From Tolypothrix sp. PCC 7712 (GTDB taxonomy: Bacteria > Cyanobacteriota > Cyanobacteriia > Cyanobacteriales > Nostocaceae), in NCBI RefSeq assembly GCF_025860405.1, contig NZ_CP063788.1:112707-176706 (forward strand): a DNA stretch of 64,000 bases. Direction: 5' to 3'. The notes under the pieces are model-generated. The model ran no database searches. It was not told where the DNA came from and worked only from the letters and a program-made list of their open reading frames with translations. Each line of letters starts with the position of its first letter. Position 1 is the stretch's first letter. The position numbers and the translations under genes were made by a program. Positions 45,513-54,599 of this stretch are shown piece after piece.

Positions 45513-48500
45513 CTAATTTTTGAAATTATCCATCACATCTAGTAAAAAATCTTGATGCCAAGGTTTAGGCAGTACTGAAAGTAAAACAGTAATAATTCTC
45601 GCTTGCATTTTTAACGTAGTTGTTTTCAAAATCAACTGACAAGGCTGCTGAGCAAAATTTTGATGATCAGAATAGACTTCTGACGATAAATCATCATTCG
45701 ATTGGTAATCAATAAATGACGAGTTTACGTAAATCTTAATCGAATTAGTGTTGTCCTCTAAACTATGTGATTCACGTTCAGAATTATTCCTAGTGCTATT
45801 ATAAGTATCTAATAAGGATAGGAATATTTTTAGCCACTTTTTCCAACAACCACCAAACTCACTTGCTAATTTAGAAATATATCCTTGGCTAATACCAGAA
45901 ACTGCTTCAACTGTGGATTGAGTAATTTTTTGTCCCTTCTCCCAAAGTTCTTTAACTGACTGCTTTATTTTCCACCAAGATTTTTCATCTTTAGAACCTG
46001 CTTCAATGGTGATTGAAGCAGCGTTAATAATTTCTATTTCCTGGTTAATAAAGCTAAGGTCATAGTCAGCACAGAAGTAGAAGTAAAGTTGTTCTTTAGT
46101 TCGATTATCCGCTCGTAAACGTCCTATACACTGTCTAATTTCAGCTTGTGTTGACCAATCTATAAAGCTATTGAATTCTTGACTACCAATAGTAGATTTT
46201 GAAATATAATCGCTATTATGCAAAGTTAAGTAAAGCGCTTCTAACGAGCCAATATTTTGGTAGGGAATACCAAAAGTGGCTAAGGCTGACACATCTTTAA
46301 AATCATTCGACCCTCGACTATCTCTAAACCAACCACCATCACCTTCTTGGCAGAATTTTACAAAGTCAATGAATTTGATATCAGGGTGCTTTACTGATAA
46401 TTCTGCCCGTAGTGCATTAACTCTACTTTGGCAATAGTCAGTGCGATTTTTAGAAACTTGTCCTAGTCCTGTGATTTGAATAATCTTCAAATTTCTGTTT
46501 ACCGATACCTCTTGTTCTATAGTTAAGATTTCTTCACTGTTAATGCCCATCCACCACGCTAAGTATTCAGGAGAAGCTGTCGCATCTAGATAAACATTCC
46601 AAGCAGCAGCTTGTGCTATTGATGTATGTCTTTCATTACGAATTGAAATGAGTAATTGACCCTGTTCTATTCGGAAATTACCTGGGATTTTTCTACCCCA
46701 GATTTGTAAAAATGGTACAACCCAATCTAGAGGAATATCTTGCTGAATTTTTTGTGTTATTTCAAAGCTTTTTTCACCAAAACGTTTTCGCAATGTTTTA
46801 GGTAAATCATTGAGATTGGCTCCATATTCCCCAGTAGTATTAAATAGATGTTCTAAATTGGGATGTAAAATTTCTGTAGCGACAGCGATGATTTCATCTA
46901 AATTATCTGGTAATTCACCCAGCATTTCTCGCACGGCTGTATCATTCCACCCGTATAATGGTTGCTTGATTTCTCCTGTCAAGCATTGACGCAATAACAT
47001 CCACACAGGCTGCAATTGAGTATTGATTTGGGGGTAGTAAACAGTTATTTGGGCAATTACTTGATTTAAATCTTTGAGACTAGCAGCGATCGCAGTAATT
47101 GGTTGTACTGTCCGCATTGCTTCATCCCAGAAGACACCGCTATTTGACCAGTCGAAGTTATCAGTACCGGGGGCGCTATCAGGATGGGCGCGGATGTGAT
47201 CGCACTTCAAAGCTTCTCGTCGCAAAAAACGATGTCCAAACCCTGCACCAGTAAGAGAACGACAAGCTTCAAGTAAATGGCAAGTACTACAAACTGGATT
47301 TTCTGTACCTTCCTGAATTGAAATATTTTTGTTTCGCAAAGCTGTAAAGATAGAAGTGCGATGGCAGTTACCAGGTGTGTCAGCGAGTTCCCCATTTTTC
47401 GGCCATCTCAAATATTGTTTACCGTTAGGTGTGGAATCCCATACCATCCCTGAATTGCGAACATCCAGATACTTATAATTACGTTCGATAGTTTCTGTAG
47501 TGACATTTCTCGCATGAGTAGTGAAGTACCAAAGTTTTTCTACCCCTAAAGTTTCAGGCTGAACAATCCCTGCATCATAGCTTTTGGATGTTCCCGTGGG
47601 ACTTTTGTCTAAAATATGTTTCCACCCGGCAGCAATGGCTTCCTTGTAAACTTGTAACCGTTGACCTTTCTTGAAGATTATATTCGGTGGATGCTCAAAG
47701 TCACCCCATCTCGGTAACTTCCCTAGTTTGTACTCAATTGTCGCCGGAGTGATTTTTTCGTGTTCAGTGTGGTTTATGCTTCTGTGTATAGGATTTTGTT
47801 TACCAAAACCGTTTTTGGGTCGATAACGCTCCACCATTCGCCGAAACCACAGCTTGAGTTTGTAGAGCATTGCCCATTCTCTATCTACACCAGCAAGGGC
47901 TTTCTGGATTGCTTCTGGACATAAGGCAAAGAAATCTTCTGGTTGTAGCGTGTCGTTGTTCCAAGTTACACCTACCTGATATCCACCTTTGCGGCAGTAC
48001 TCAACACCTCTGGCATACTGGCGGATTAAATCTAAATTTTCTGTAGAGTCTAGGGCTGGACGCAACTCAATGAGTTTGTCCTCTACTCGATGGAATGAAC
48101 CGATTTTGAGTAGTTTTCTGATTTGGTGATGAATATGGCATCGGTTGAGGTAAGCGGCAGTAGTAATCAGTTTAATTTCGTTTTGGCGACCTGCTGCAAG
48201 CAATTCGTCAATGTCCAAGTGTTCTTTAGTCTCCAGTTGCCCCCAATCACCCACCGCCAGATGATATTTTTGCGAACGGCATTGTTGCAGTGTTTGTTCA
48301 TTAGCTTTAGCGATATGAGGATTGAGACTTGCCCCAGCATCAGGCATGAGGCGAATTTCTTTAGGACGCAAGCGTTTGAGGTAATCCTTTAGGGTTTTTT
48401 CACCGTAATGAGCAGCACCCGCCGTACCGATGACAGCAATGTCAGTCTGTCCAGAACGCCATAAGAAAATTGCTGTGAGTAGGGACTTAAGCGCCCCCTC

Positions 48501-49193
48501 ACAGAGAATCACTACTCTCGCTCTTTTAGTGTCGGGGTGTTTCCAGCAAAATAGTGGTAATTCCCCATTTGGTAGTTGTGGCCCCGTTCCTCCCTGATTC
48601 ATACCACTCAGCCAGATGTATTTGGGGTTAGTACGCAAAGTAGCAATTTGAAAGCCAGTGATTTGAAAATCAGGATCTAGGGCTGCGATCGCTATCCCCT
48701 CCCTGCCTAAAAGCTTACCAAAGGGGGAAATGCCAGGGAGGTCGGATGTTATGCCAAGGGGAGCATAAAGACCTGGTTCCCAACTTCTTAGCCAACCTAA
48801 CGTTTCTAGCCAGTGAATTTCGTCAGTACTCAATTGCCTATTCTCTTGTAGATGCAAGGCGTGTTGAGTACTCAAAGTGGTCACAGTCGTTTGCAACAGC
48901 AGTCCGAATAGTTTATTGCGTTTCTCTACACTTAACCACTGCTTGACCTTGCCTGAGTGGTGTTGCTGTCGAAATTCTAGTTTCTTTTCTTGAGAGTAGT
49001 GACTGCTGTCGTCCTTAACAAATAAACCGCCCATGTCATTACGCAGCAACTTGATGAAGCGATAGCCTGCGGGTGCATCCTGTTGGCTAAAACTCCGCAA
49101 GCACTCAATTAAGCCATTGACATGGATGGCGCAGCCGTGATGGTTGTCGCAGATGGGACAGGGATTGCGTTTGCTAGTGTACTGACGTTTCAT
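45513..49193 (-). CDS. Plasmid replication protein, CyRepA1-like (primase-helicase)
   Basis: 1226 aa, very large, as in cyanobacterial CyRepA1 proteins. The N-terminus has a zinc-binding CPICDNHHGC (residues 12-21) with a further Cys at ECLRSF. A DUF3854/Toprim-like part follows: VVILCEGALKSLLTA, AVIGTAGAAHYGE and IRLMPDAGASLNP. The C-terminal half is helicase-like: DKSPTGTSKSYDAG (Walker A variant), SGVFWDEAMRTV (DEA Walker B) and EIRQCIGRLRADN (arginine motif VI). After that come a coiled/HTH segment ITQSTVEAVSGISQGYISKLASEFGG and an Asn-rich tail. It should unwind and prime the plasmid origin; iteron-like repeats lie 180-320 bases upstream of its start. Confidence 0.85.
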   Translation of the reverse strand: MKRQYTSKRNPCPICDNHHGCAIHVNGLIECLRSFSQQDAPAGYRFIKLLRNDMGGLFVKDDSSHYSQEKKLEFRQQHHSGKVKQWLSVEKRNKLFGLLLQTTVTTLSTQHALHLQENRQLSTDEIHWLETLGWLRSWEPGLYAPLGITSDLPGISPFGKLLGREGIAIAALDPDFQITGFQIATLRTNPKYIWLSGMNQGGTGPQLPNGELPLFCWKHPDTKRARVVILCEGALKSLLTAIFLWRSGQTDIAVIGTAGAAHYGEKTLKDYLKRLRPKEIRLMPDAGASLNPHIAKANEQTLQQCRSQKYHLAVGDWGQLETKEHLDIDELLAAGRQNEIKLITTAAYLNRCHIHHQIRKLLKIGSFHRVEDKLIELRPALDSTENLDLIRQYARGVEYCRKGGYQVGVTWNNDTLQPEDFFALCPEAIQKALAGVDREWAMLYKLKLWFRRMVERYRPKNGFGKQNPIHRSINHTEHEKITPATIEYKLGKLPRWGDFEHPPNIIFKKGQRLQVYKEAIAAGWKHILDKSPTGTSKSYDAGIVQPETLGVEKLWYFTTHARNVTTETIERNYKYLDVRNSGMVWDSTPNGKQYLRWPKNGELADTPGNCHRTSIFTALRNKNISIQEGTENPVCSTCHLLEACRSLTGAGFGHRFLRREALKCDHIRAHPDSAPGTDNFDWSNSGVFWDEAMRTVQPITAIAASLKDLNQVIAQITVYYPQINTQLQPVWMLLRQCLTGEIKQPLYGWNDTAVREMLGELPDNLDEIIAVATEILHPNLEHLFNTTGEYGANLNDLPKTLRKRFGEKSFEITQKIQQDIPLDWVVPFLQIWGRKIPGNFRIEQGQLLISIRNERHTSIAQAAAWNVYLDATASPEYLAWWMGINSEEILTIEQEVSVNRNLKIIQITGLGQVSKNRTDYCQSRVNALRAELSVKHPDIKFIDFVKFCQEGDGGWFRDSRGSNDFKDVSALATFGIPYQNIGSLEALYLTLHNSDYISKSTIGSQEFNSFIDWSTQAEIRQCIGRLRADNRTKEQLYFYFCADYDLSFINQEIEIINAASITIEAGSKDEKSWWKIKQSVKELWEKGQKITQSTVEAVSGISQGYISKLASEFGGCWKKWLKIFLSLLDTYNSTRNNSERESHSLEDNTNSIKIYVNSSFIDYQSNDDLSSEVYSDHQNFAQQPCQLILKTTTLKMQARIITVLLSVLPKPWHQDFLLDVMDNFKN

Positions 49194-49372
49194 AGACGCA
49201 ACTTACTTAAGCGGGAGTGTGAATTTCCCATGCATGAGATTTATGTGCGTCTGTAAAATAGCATTTTAGCTTTTTTCGCTAATTTAGTACTTCACTATAT
49301 ATATAGATCAATATGATCAGATGAGTACTTTTCGTCAAAAAGCTTGCTGTATAAGCGTTTGAAAAAAGCAAC

Positions 49373-49515
49373 TATCACACAAGGGGGCGTTATTATCACG
49401 CGAGGGGGCGTTAATTTTAGCGTGTTTGAGTACTCAGCGATAAGCATTGCTGTGTAAAGGTTTAAGCTAAAATAGCCCTCATATCAGAAGCCAAATATCA
49501 CATGAGGGGGGTAAT
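49373..49515 (+). repeat. Iteron-like repeats, candidate replication origin
   Basis: Three direct repeats: TATCACACAAGGGGGCGTTA (49373-49392), TATCACGCGAGGGGGCGTTA (49394-49413) and TATCACATGAGGGGGGTAAT (49496-49515). The first two are 21 bases apart, about two helix turns. The same region holds three GAGTACT elements (49323, 49429, 49537) and AT-rich DNA. It lies directly upstream of the replication gene, the usual place for an iteron-controlled origin. Confidence 0.65.
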
Positions 49516-49575
49516 TTGAGGTGAGTAGTGAGGGTTGAGTACTCGCAGCAAAAAATCGGGCTAATACTTGTGTAG

Positions 49576-50045
49576 TTCCATTAAAGTCAACAGCCTACCT
49601 TAGACCGTTAACAAAAACTATGCCCAAAAGTGAACCTCCAGTCATCCAGCCTCCTTTGCCACGACCGTCGCGGTGGCCTTACTGGGTGTTTGTCCCGCTC
49701 TGCGCGTTTGCATATACTGTGTTCTGCTTTACTTTTATTATGGCTGCTTGGGGTATGCGCGGTGAATCGAAGCCGTGGTGGTATATGGTGGCCCAGGTGC
49801 TGGCAATACCGGGCGTGTGGTTGCCCCCTTACATCGGCGCGCCATTATGGGGTGGAATTATGGGTTTCGTCCTCATCCGACTGTTCCGGCTGATTCGGAG
49901 CCGTCGTCGCTGAGCTTGGGTCGTTATGCGGCTCAATCTAATGGTTGGGGCTGCTCTTCAATTCTAGACGACACAGAATTTGCAAGCACTGTTTTGAGGC
50001 ATTTTCCCATAAAGTCAACCGCTAGCCTAGACCAGACCCAAAACT
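49576..50045 (+). repeat. Imperfect direct repeats flanking the GC-rich ORF
   Basis: The left copy at 49576-49619 and the right copy at 50004-50045 share AAAGTCAAC exactly, a CTA/GCC segment, TAGACC exactly, and an AAAAC end, in the same order and spacing with small gaps. The right copy includes the stop codon of the gene at 50027, so the left one may be a duplicated remnant of that gene's 3' end created when the GC-rich segment was inserted. Confidence 0.4.
49620..49913 (+). CDS. Small two-helix membrane protein, GC-rich and probably foreign
   Basis: 97 aa, MPKSEPPVIQPPLPRPSRWPYWVFVPLCAFAYTVFCFTFIMAAWG, with a second membrane segment QVLAIPGVWLPPYIGAPLWGGIMGFVLIRLF and a basic end RLIRSRRR. 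The DNA here is visibly more GC-rich than its surroundings and uses CCG/GCG/CGT codons rarely seen nearby, so it was probably acquired from another organism. Imperfect direct repeats flank it (49576-49619 and 50004-50045). No family recognised. Two other frames are also open here, so expression is not certain. Confidence 0.5.
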   Translation: MPKSEPPVIQPPLPRPSRWPYWVFVPLCAFAYTVFCFTFIMAAWGMRGESKPWWYMVAQVLAIPGVWLPPYIGAPLWGGIMGFVLIRLFRLIRSRRR

Positions 50046-51595
50046 TCTTTGAGCTTTACAGCATACTTCTCTGCAACCACCTTATCACTACCCTCAGTTT
50101 CAATATCTCTCACCCAACTCTGACTCATCCCTACCGCACGAGCAATCTCCCTTTGACTTATGCGCTTGGCTGTTCTAATCTGCCGTAAAATAGCCCCAGT
50201 AAGTTCGCTTGTTTGAGATAATTCAAAAATTTGTGGCGTAGCCTCTGCCTGGGAATGTGTTTTTACTATTTTATAGGTGCTGACTATGGTGTGTGCATTA
50301 TGATTTTTTGTCTCATGTTGAGAAATTTCTTGAGCAGTTTGCTGTTTTTGAGTCTCAAATTTACTCAAATGATTTTGGCTTTGAACTGACACCTTCAAAA
50401 TCAACTTTGCAGGCAACAAAACATTTTGAATATAGTTATCTGGCAATCTTTTAGTTCCAAGAAGCTCCTGATTTCGTTCTTTTGCAGATAAATTACTCAG
50501 TTCATCCGGCATCGCCCATAAAGGTCTGAGCCATAATGGGTAAGTTTTATCATCAAACTCTATTTTGATACCAACCTTATCTTTTAAAATTAGTAATGCC
50601 TCTTCCAGATTTTCTTTTAGTCTCCAGCCGTAACGATAATCATTAATTGCTTGTTCAATTTGATAGGATGGCAAAACGTTACTCAATAAGCTATGAACTG
50701 TGTAAACACCATTCTTGTGAGCGCGACTATTCTGAATAATATACAATGCTAGACTTGTAGCTAGTTTTTGTTGATGTGGATCTAGATCAAAAACTTGCTT
50801 GGGGATAAATCCATACTGGTACAGAGCAGTTTTTGACTGCTCACCTTGGGAATTGAGGAAATTATAAGTCCAAAGACCTGGTTGTACCCGGATTATAACT
50901 TCGCAAAGGTCATCATTGTCTCCGAACAAATTTGGTTGACTATATTCCTGTACGCTCACCATCCAAAGCAGGCAACGCTCTTTGATACAAAGGTTTAACT
51001 CCCCTTCATACCAGTGGATAACTGCACCCAAAGTCCCTACTACCACGGCTAAGTCTGCGATCGCCTTGAGTCTTTGAGATTTTGTCAGTTTTTTACTTTT
51101 ATATATCTTCAGTGTTTTGATAAGTTCTAAACCTCGCAAAACAAATGGTTGCTTCCAAGGTTCTGCTTGTCGAGCTGCATATGTGGCGAACACAGCATGA
51201 AGCCTTGCTGCCATTACACCATATTGCTCCAGAATTTGATGTTCGGCGCAGTCTAAGATGTATTGTGGTTGATGCTCTTGTTTATTAAGAATGTAAAACT
51301 CAATATAACGACCCTTTCCAAATGGTTTTTGGAAGTAAAGGCTGCCATTACTGTACTCACTCCAGTCTGGGTGCTTAAGGTATGCTTGAGTGGCACTAAT
51401 AATTGGTGCGCCTGTTGCGGTCATCTCGTAGTTTTTGCTTGTAAACAGCGGTGGTTTTGTAAAAGGAAGGTTTTTTGGTTTTCTAAGACGCTTATTTGTT
51501 TTTGCTGTTGGTGGTACTTCTAACCCAGAAATGCTTAGTTGATAGTTTGATGATTGAGGGTCAGCATACTCTATTTTATCCTGTTTGACCGACAT
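50027..51595 (-). CDS. Plasmid protein with C-terminal XRE-type HTH
   Basis: 522 aa. The C-terminus is a clear HTH_3 domain: LTGAILRQIRTAKRISQREIARAVGMSQSWVRDIETEG, about residues 455-500. The long N-terminal part includes FGKGRYIEFYILNKQEHQPQYILDCAEHQILEQYG, NDYRYGWRLKENLEEALLILKDKVGI and PLWLRPLWAMP, which I have no family name for. It could be an auxiliary replication or copy-control protein. Its ATG overlaps the stop of the preceding 77-aa ORF (TAATG), so the two are translated together. It is complete. Confidence 0.7.
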   Translation of the reverse strand: MSVKQDKIEYADPQSSNYQLSISGLEVPPTAKTNKRLRKPKNLPFTKPPLFTSKNYEMTATGAPIISATQAYLKHPDWSEYSNGSLYFQKPFGKGRYIEFYILNKQEHQPQYILDCAEHQILEQYGVMAARLHAVFATYAARQAEPWKQPFVLRGLELIKTLKIYKSKKLTKSQRLKAIADLAVVVGTLGAVIHWYEGELNLCIKERCLLWMVSVQEYSQPNLFGDNDDLCEVIIRVQPGLWTYNFLNSQGEQSKTALYQYGFIPKQVFDLDPHQQKLATSLALYIIQNSRAHKNGVYTVHSLLSNVLPSYQIEQAINDYRYGWRLKENLEEALLILKDKVGIKIEFDDKTYPLWLRPLWAMPDELSNLSAKERNQELLGTKRLPDNYIQNVLLPAKLILKVSVQSQNHLSKFETQKQQTAQEISQHETKNHNAHTIVSTYKIVKTHSQAEATPQIFELSQTSELTGAILRQIRTAKRISQREIARAVGMSQSWVRDIETEGSDKVVAEKYAVKLKEVLGLV

Positions 51596-51828
51596 TAAGG
51601 TTGCCCTCCCCAGCCACGCAAGATATGCGATTGAGAATTGGGGTGAGGGGTAAATGTCAGGATAATTTTTAAGGTATTATCTAATGCATTAAGCCATACT
51701 GCTTTCAATCCCAACAGTTGTAAATTATTTGAGTTGTATTTAGGAATGTCTGCTTGTTTGCCCATAAACGAAACCAAAATCATATAATTTGCTAAAGAAA
51801 AAGCAAACAGCAAAGTTTGTACTGCCAC
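51595..51828 (-). CDS. Small ORF translationally coupled to the HTH protein gene
   Basis: 77 aa from 51828, or 56 aa from MGKQADIPKYNSNNLQLLGLKAVWLNALDNTL at 51765. Its stop and the next start overlap as TAATG, the main reason to regard it as real. The longer form has a hydrophobic N-terminus (LLFAFSLANYMILVSF). No family recognised, and neither start has a good ribosome-binding site. Confidence 0.4.
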   Translation of the reverse strand: MAVQTLLFAFSLANYMILVSFMGKQADIPKYNSNNLQLLGLKAVWLNALDNTLKIILTFTPHPNSQSHILRGWGGQP

Positions 51829-51980
51829 ATGGCAGTAATGACCAAGTTTTGTAACTATCCTCGCTAGAATAAGTTTGTCAGGTTGAAGAGCGCCCCTTTT
51901 GGCTGTTTAAGGCTTTAGGACAACAATTTCTGTTTTGCATTACATCGAACACAGACGTGCTTGAGTTAGCCTTGCCTTTT

Positions 51981-52970
51981 TCAAGTAATTTCTGACACCT
52001 GAACATCGATAATATTCTGGTGAATCTGCGCCTTTGGGGATGTCTCTTTTTTGAGAACCGCCGCTTTCAGAAGCTTTGCAACCCAGTCAACTACAACTAA
52101 ACCAGATTCTTTGGCAGCATCTTGTATTAATGGCTGTAAGTATGTAGGCAGTTGTAGATTTAAGGTAAAGGTTTCTTGTAATGGTGGCCGAGACTTGTTG
52201 ATTTCATCTGACTCTGCCCATTGATGAGTCCAGAATTCGCATTCAGCTGCCCGTTGATTACCGTCCTTTTCGATAAAGCTCAATTTCCCCAGTTGATAGC
52301 AATAGAAGCTTTGGGGGTCATCAACAAACTCTCGGCTGCAATGAGCACAGTTCCAGCAGCTGCGTGCAACTGATTTTGTAGAGTTGTTAGTTGATTGTTG
52401 TTGGTTAGGAGTTTTCTTTTTCCTAGATTTGGTTACTACACTACCTTGCTGATATTCTTTAGCAACTTGGGCAACGTGGACAGATGTAACTTTGCCACTT
52501 GGAGCCGTAGAAACTGCTTTATTCCAAGCTTCCCGTTGTTTTTCGGGAGGTAGTACTGTTAGAGGACGGGCTTGGCGCTCATTGGCGGGAAGAATTTGTG
52601 CGCCATGGCGCACATTTTCATAAACTGAGGCTGCCTCAATTAACTGATAAGCCGAACGCCGAGACATCTCCCAACGAGTAATGCAATATTCCTCAAAATT
52701 TTTGTAGTCTTGCCGATATAAACGTTGATCTTGAATCTGGCGTAAGGCTTGTCCTATTTCCCAAAATGCTCTTAATCCACGTTCAACTGTAGCTTCTAAC
52801 CTCCTTAGTTCTTGCGCCTCAGTTTCGCTAATAATTTCTATGTGCGATATATTTTGACCATTAGCCTTGTTTTGCTTATGGTCTTGGTTTAACTCCACTG
52901 GCTCACTATCATGAGTAGGAGTAAGAAGATTAAGTGTATCCAAATCAACGGTAGAGTTAGAGGATGACAT
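51981..52970 (-). CDS. DNA-binding-type plasmid protein with Cys-rich motif
   Basis: 329 aa. The N-terminal half contains ERGLRAFWEIGQALRQIQDQRLYRQDYKNFEEYCITRWEMSRRSAYQLIEAASVYENVRHG, a pattern common in plasmid and phage proteins with HTH-like SAYQLI segments, and RPLTVLPPEKQREAWNKAV, which resembles ParB-like C-terminal HTH regions. A Cys cluster follows, CWNCAHCS...YCYQLGKL...AAECEFW, probably zinc-binding, then a short C-terminal domain. A regulatory or partition role is plausible, but no exact family can be named. Confidence 0.65.
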   Translation of the reverse strand: MSSSNSTVDLDTLNLLTPTHDSEPVELNQDHKQNKANGQNISHIEIISETEAQELRRLEATVERGLRAFWEIGQALRQIQDQRLYRQDYKNFEEYCITRWEMSRRSAYQLIEAASVYENVRHGAQILPANERQARPLTVLPPEKQREAWNKAVSTAPSGKVTSVHVAQVAKEYQQGSVVTKSRKKKTPNQQQSTNNSTKSVARSCWNCAHCSREFVDDPQSFYCYQLGKLSFIEKDGNQRAAECEFWTHQWAESDEINKSRPPLQETFTLNLQLPTYLQPLIQDAAKESGLVVVDWVAKLLKAAVLKKETSPKAQIHQNIIDVQVSEIT

Positions 52971-53237
52971 TGATATGTTTTTTCCTCTGACAAGGTTTAA
53001 AGTCTTTGTGTAAACTGAAGGTATACTTAACTACGCTGTTATCAACAGATGTTTTTGTATACACATTAGTAAGTTTGCACGATGCAATAGTAAGCATTGC
53101 ACAATGCAATAATAATTACATAGGATGCTTTAAATTTCTTAATAAAAATATTTTGTATCATAATATACAAAATATGATAATTTATTGTGCATAAACATAT
53201 ATTGTGATGGTCGATATCACCTCTGATTTACCGAAAA

Positions 53238-53312
53238 GGAGGGCTGGTGAAGCTGGGGAGTCTCTTGGAGAAAGCCCTCCGTAGATGGTCGGAAGCCTCC
53301 GAATTCATTCGG
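53238..53312 (+). other. Two inverted repeats in a 790-bp intergenic region
   Basis: GGAGGGCT (53238-53245) pairs with AGCCCTCC (53273-53280) around a 27-base loop; CCGAAT (53299-53304) pairs with ATTCGG (53307-53312), followed by an A-rich run. The rest of 52971-53759 is AT-rich with no coding sequence I recognise. The hairpins could belong to an untranslated RNA or regulatory region. Confidence 0.35.
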
Positions 53313-53759
53313 AAAAAACAAAAAAACACTTGCTTCGAGACGCATAGGCGCTTTAAGCAATACGTCCGTGACTTTTGCCTAATAGTTTACGCTCTTGTTC
53401 TTATTTGGGAAAGCTGGTCTTTATAGCCCAAAATGCCTGTATTAAAACCAAGGAAGGAAAAAACAAGTATTCTAAAAAATTCCTAAAACTGAGATAAATT
53501 AATCACCGTGCTAATGAAGTCGAGACTTGATGGTGTTCGAGTGAAAGCATCCCTTACGAATATGAAGAGTCGGGACATAAATTTTTGGTTGGTTTATTTA
53601 TTTACAAGTACTTGGGGTAGCTGAAACCCTTGTAAATATTAGAATTTTAGTCTTAAATTAGTTATATTTAGATTAATAATCTAACTCCACAACGGCTGCC
53701 CTAGTATCCTTTAGTGGTTAGTATCCAGTGGTATAAATACTAAATTAAATTACGTAAGT

Positions 53760-54212
53760 ATGAAGCCTCCAGTATCATTGGCCACTTTTAATTCCGGGTC
53801 TTCTACAATGCAGGAACGCCAGAAACGATTAGCTCAGTTGATTGAGCAGCTGTTACAAGATGGCTGGACTCAAACGACCTTATCTGAAGCGCTCGGTGTA
53901 GATTTCACAACTGTTTATCGGTGGTTGAAGGGTAAAACTATTCCCGAAGCTGATTCTAGGAACTTTCAGCGGTTAGCGAAGGTAACTGGTGGCGATAGTG
54001 TATCATTACAACTCTACTTAGATGGAGAAATTTCGCTATCCACGTACTGCAAAGATTTGGAGAAACAACAAGTGGAGGGTATAAAAAAACGTAAAATATT
54101 GACTTCTGAACAGATTAAAAGAGAAGTTTTAGCACAGATTTATTTACTTGATCCAGCAGATATTGCAGAAGTAATTTCTACAAGTGTAGCATTTTTAATT
54201 AAACGAGCTTGA
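53760..54212 (+). CDS. HTH-domain regulator
   Basis: 150 aa. The N-terminal HTH reads QDGWTQTTLSEALGVDFTTVYRWLKGKTIPEADSRNFQRLAKVTGGD (about residues 33-80), an XRE/Cro-like helix-turn-helix with TTVYRWLKG as recognition helix. The C-terminal part includes LQLYLDGEISLSTYCKDLE and a helical end (AEVISTSVAFLIKRA). It is typical of small cyanobacterial plasmid regulators. An alternative start at MQERQKRLAQL (53808) is possible. Targets are unknown. Confidence 0.75.
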   Translation: MKPPVSLATFNSGSSTMQERQKRLAQLIEQLLQDGWTQTTLSEALGVDFTTVYRWLKGKTIPEADSRNFQRLAKVTGGDSVSLQLYLDGEISLSTYCKDLEKQQVEGIKKRKILTSEQIKREVLAQIYLLDPADIAEVISTSVAFLIKRA

Positions 54213-54294
54213 ACGAATTATACGTATCTATTAAATTGAGTGATTTGATTTATACTTTTAGGTTCGCCTGATTATCAAAGAGCATTAAAGTTGC

Positions 54295-54585
54295 ATGTCT
54301 AGCCTCAGTTCCGACATGGTTCGCGTTTATTTGCAAGGGATTGGTCAGTTTCCCTTATTAACAGCAGACCAAGAAATTGTTTATGGCAGGCAGGTACAGC
54401 AAATGATGACCATCGAGCAACACTTTGATACGCTCAGCCAACAATTGAATTGCGAACCAACTTTGAATGAATTAGCTGTTGATGTTGACAAAAGCGAAAC
54501 TGAAGTAACTCAAATACTTCAGCCAGGGAAACGAGCAAAGCAAAAAATGGTGACAGCAAACCTGCGGCTGGGGTACTACTATCTA
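54295..54585 (+). pseudogene. Group 2 sigma-70 factor, N-terminal fragment
   Basis: The frame reads SSDMVRVYLQGIGQFPLLTADQEIVYGRQVQQM (sigma region 1.2), then LNELAVDVDKSETEVTQIL and KRAKQKMVTANLRL, the start of region 2.1, and is cut at the point where intact sigma factors continue VVSIAKKYQ. Regions 2.2-4 are missing, so it cannot act as a sigma factor. It abuts the end of an SNF2 helicase fragment in opposite orientation. Confidence 0.85.
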
Positions 54586-54599
54586 AATATTGATAATTA

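Noticed and set aside
49281..49560. GAGTACT boxes as LexA or other known regulator sites
   Set aside because: They are repeated near the origin but match no regulator consensus I can name; mentioned only within the origin entry.
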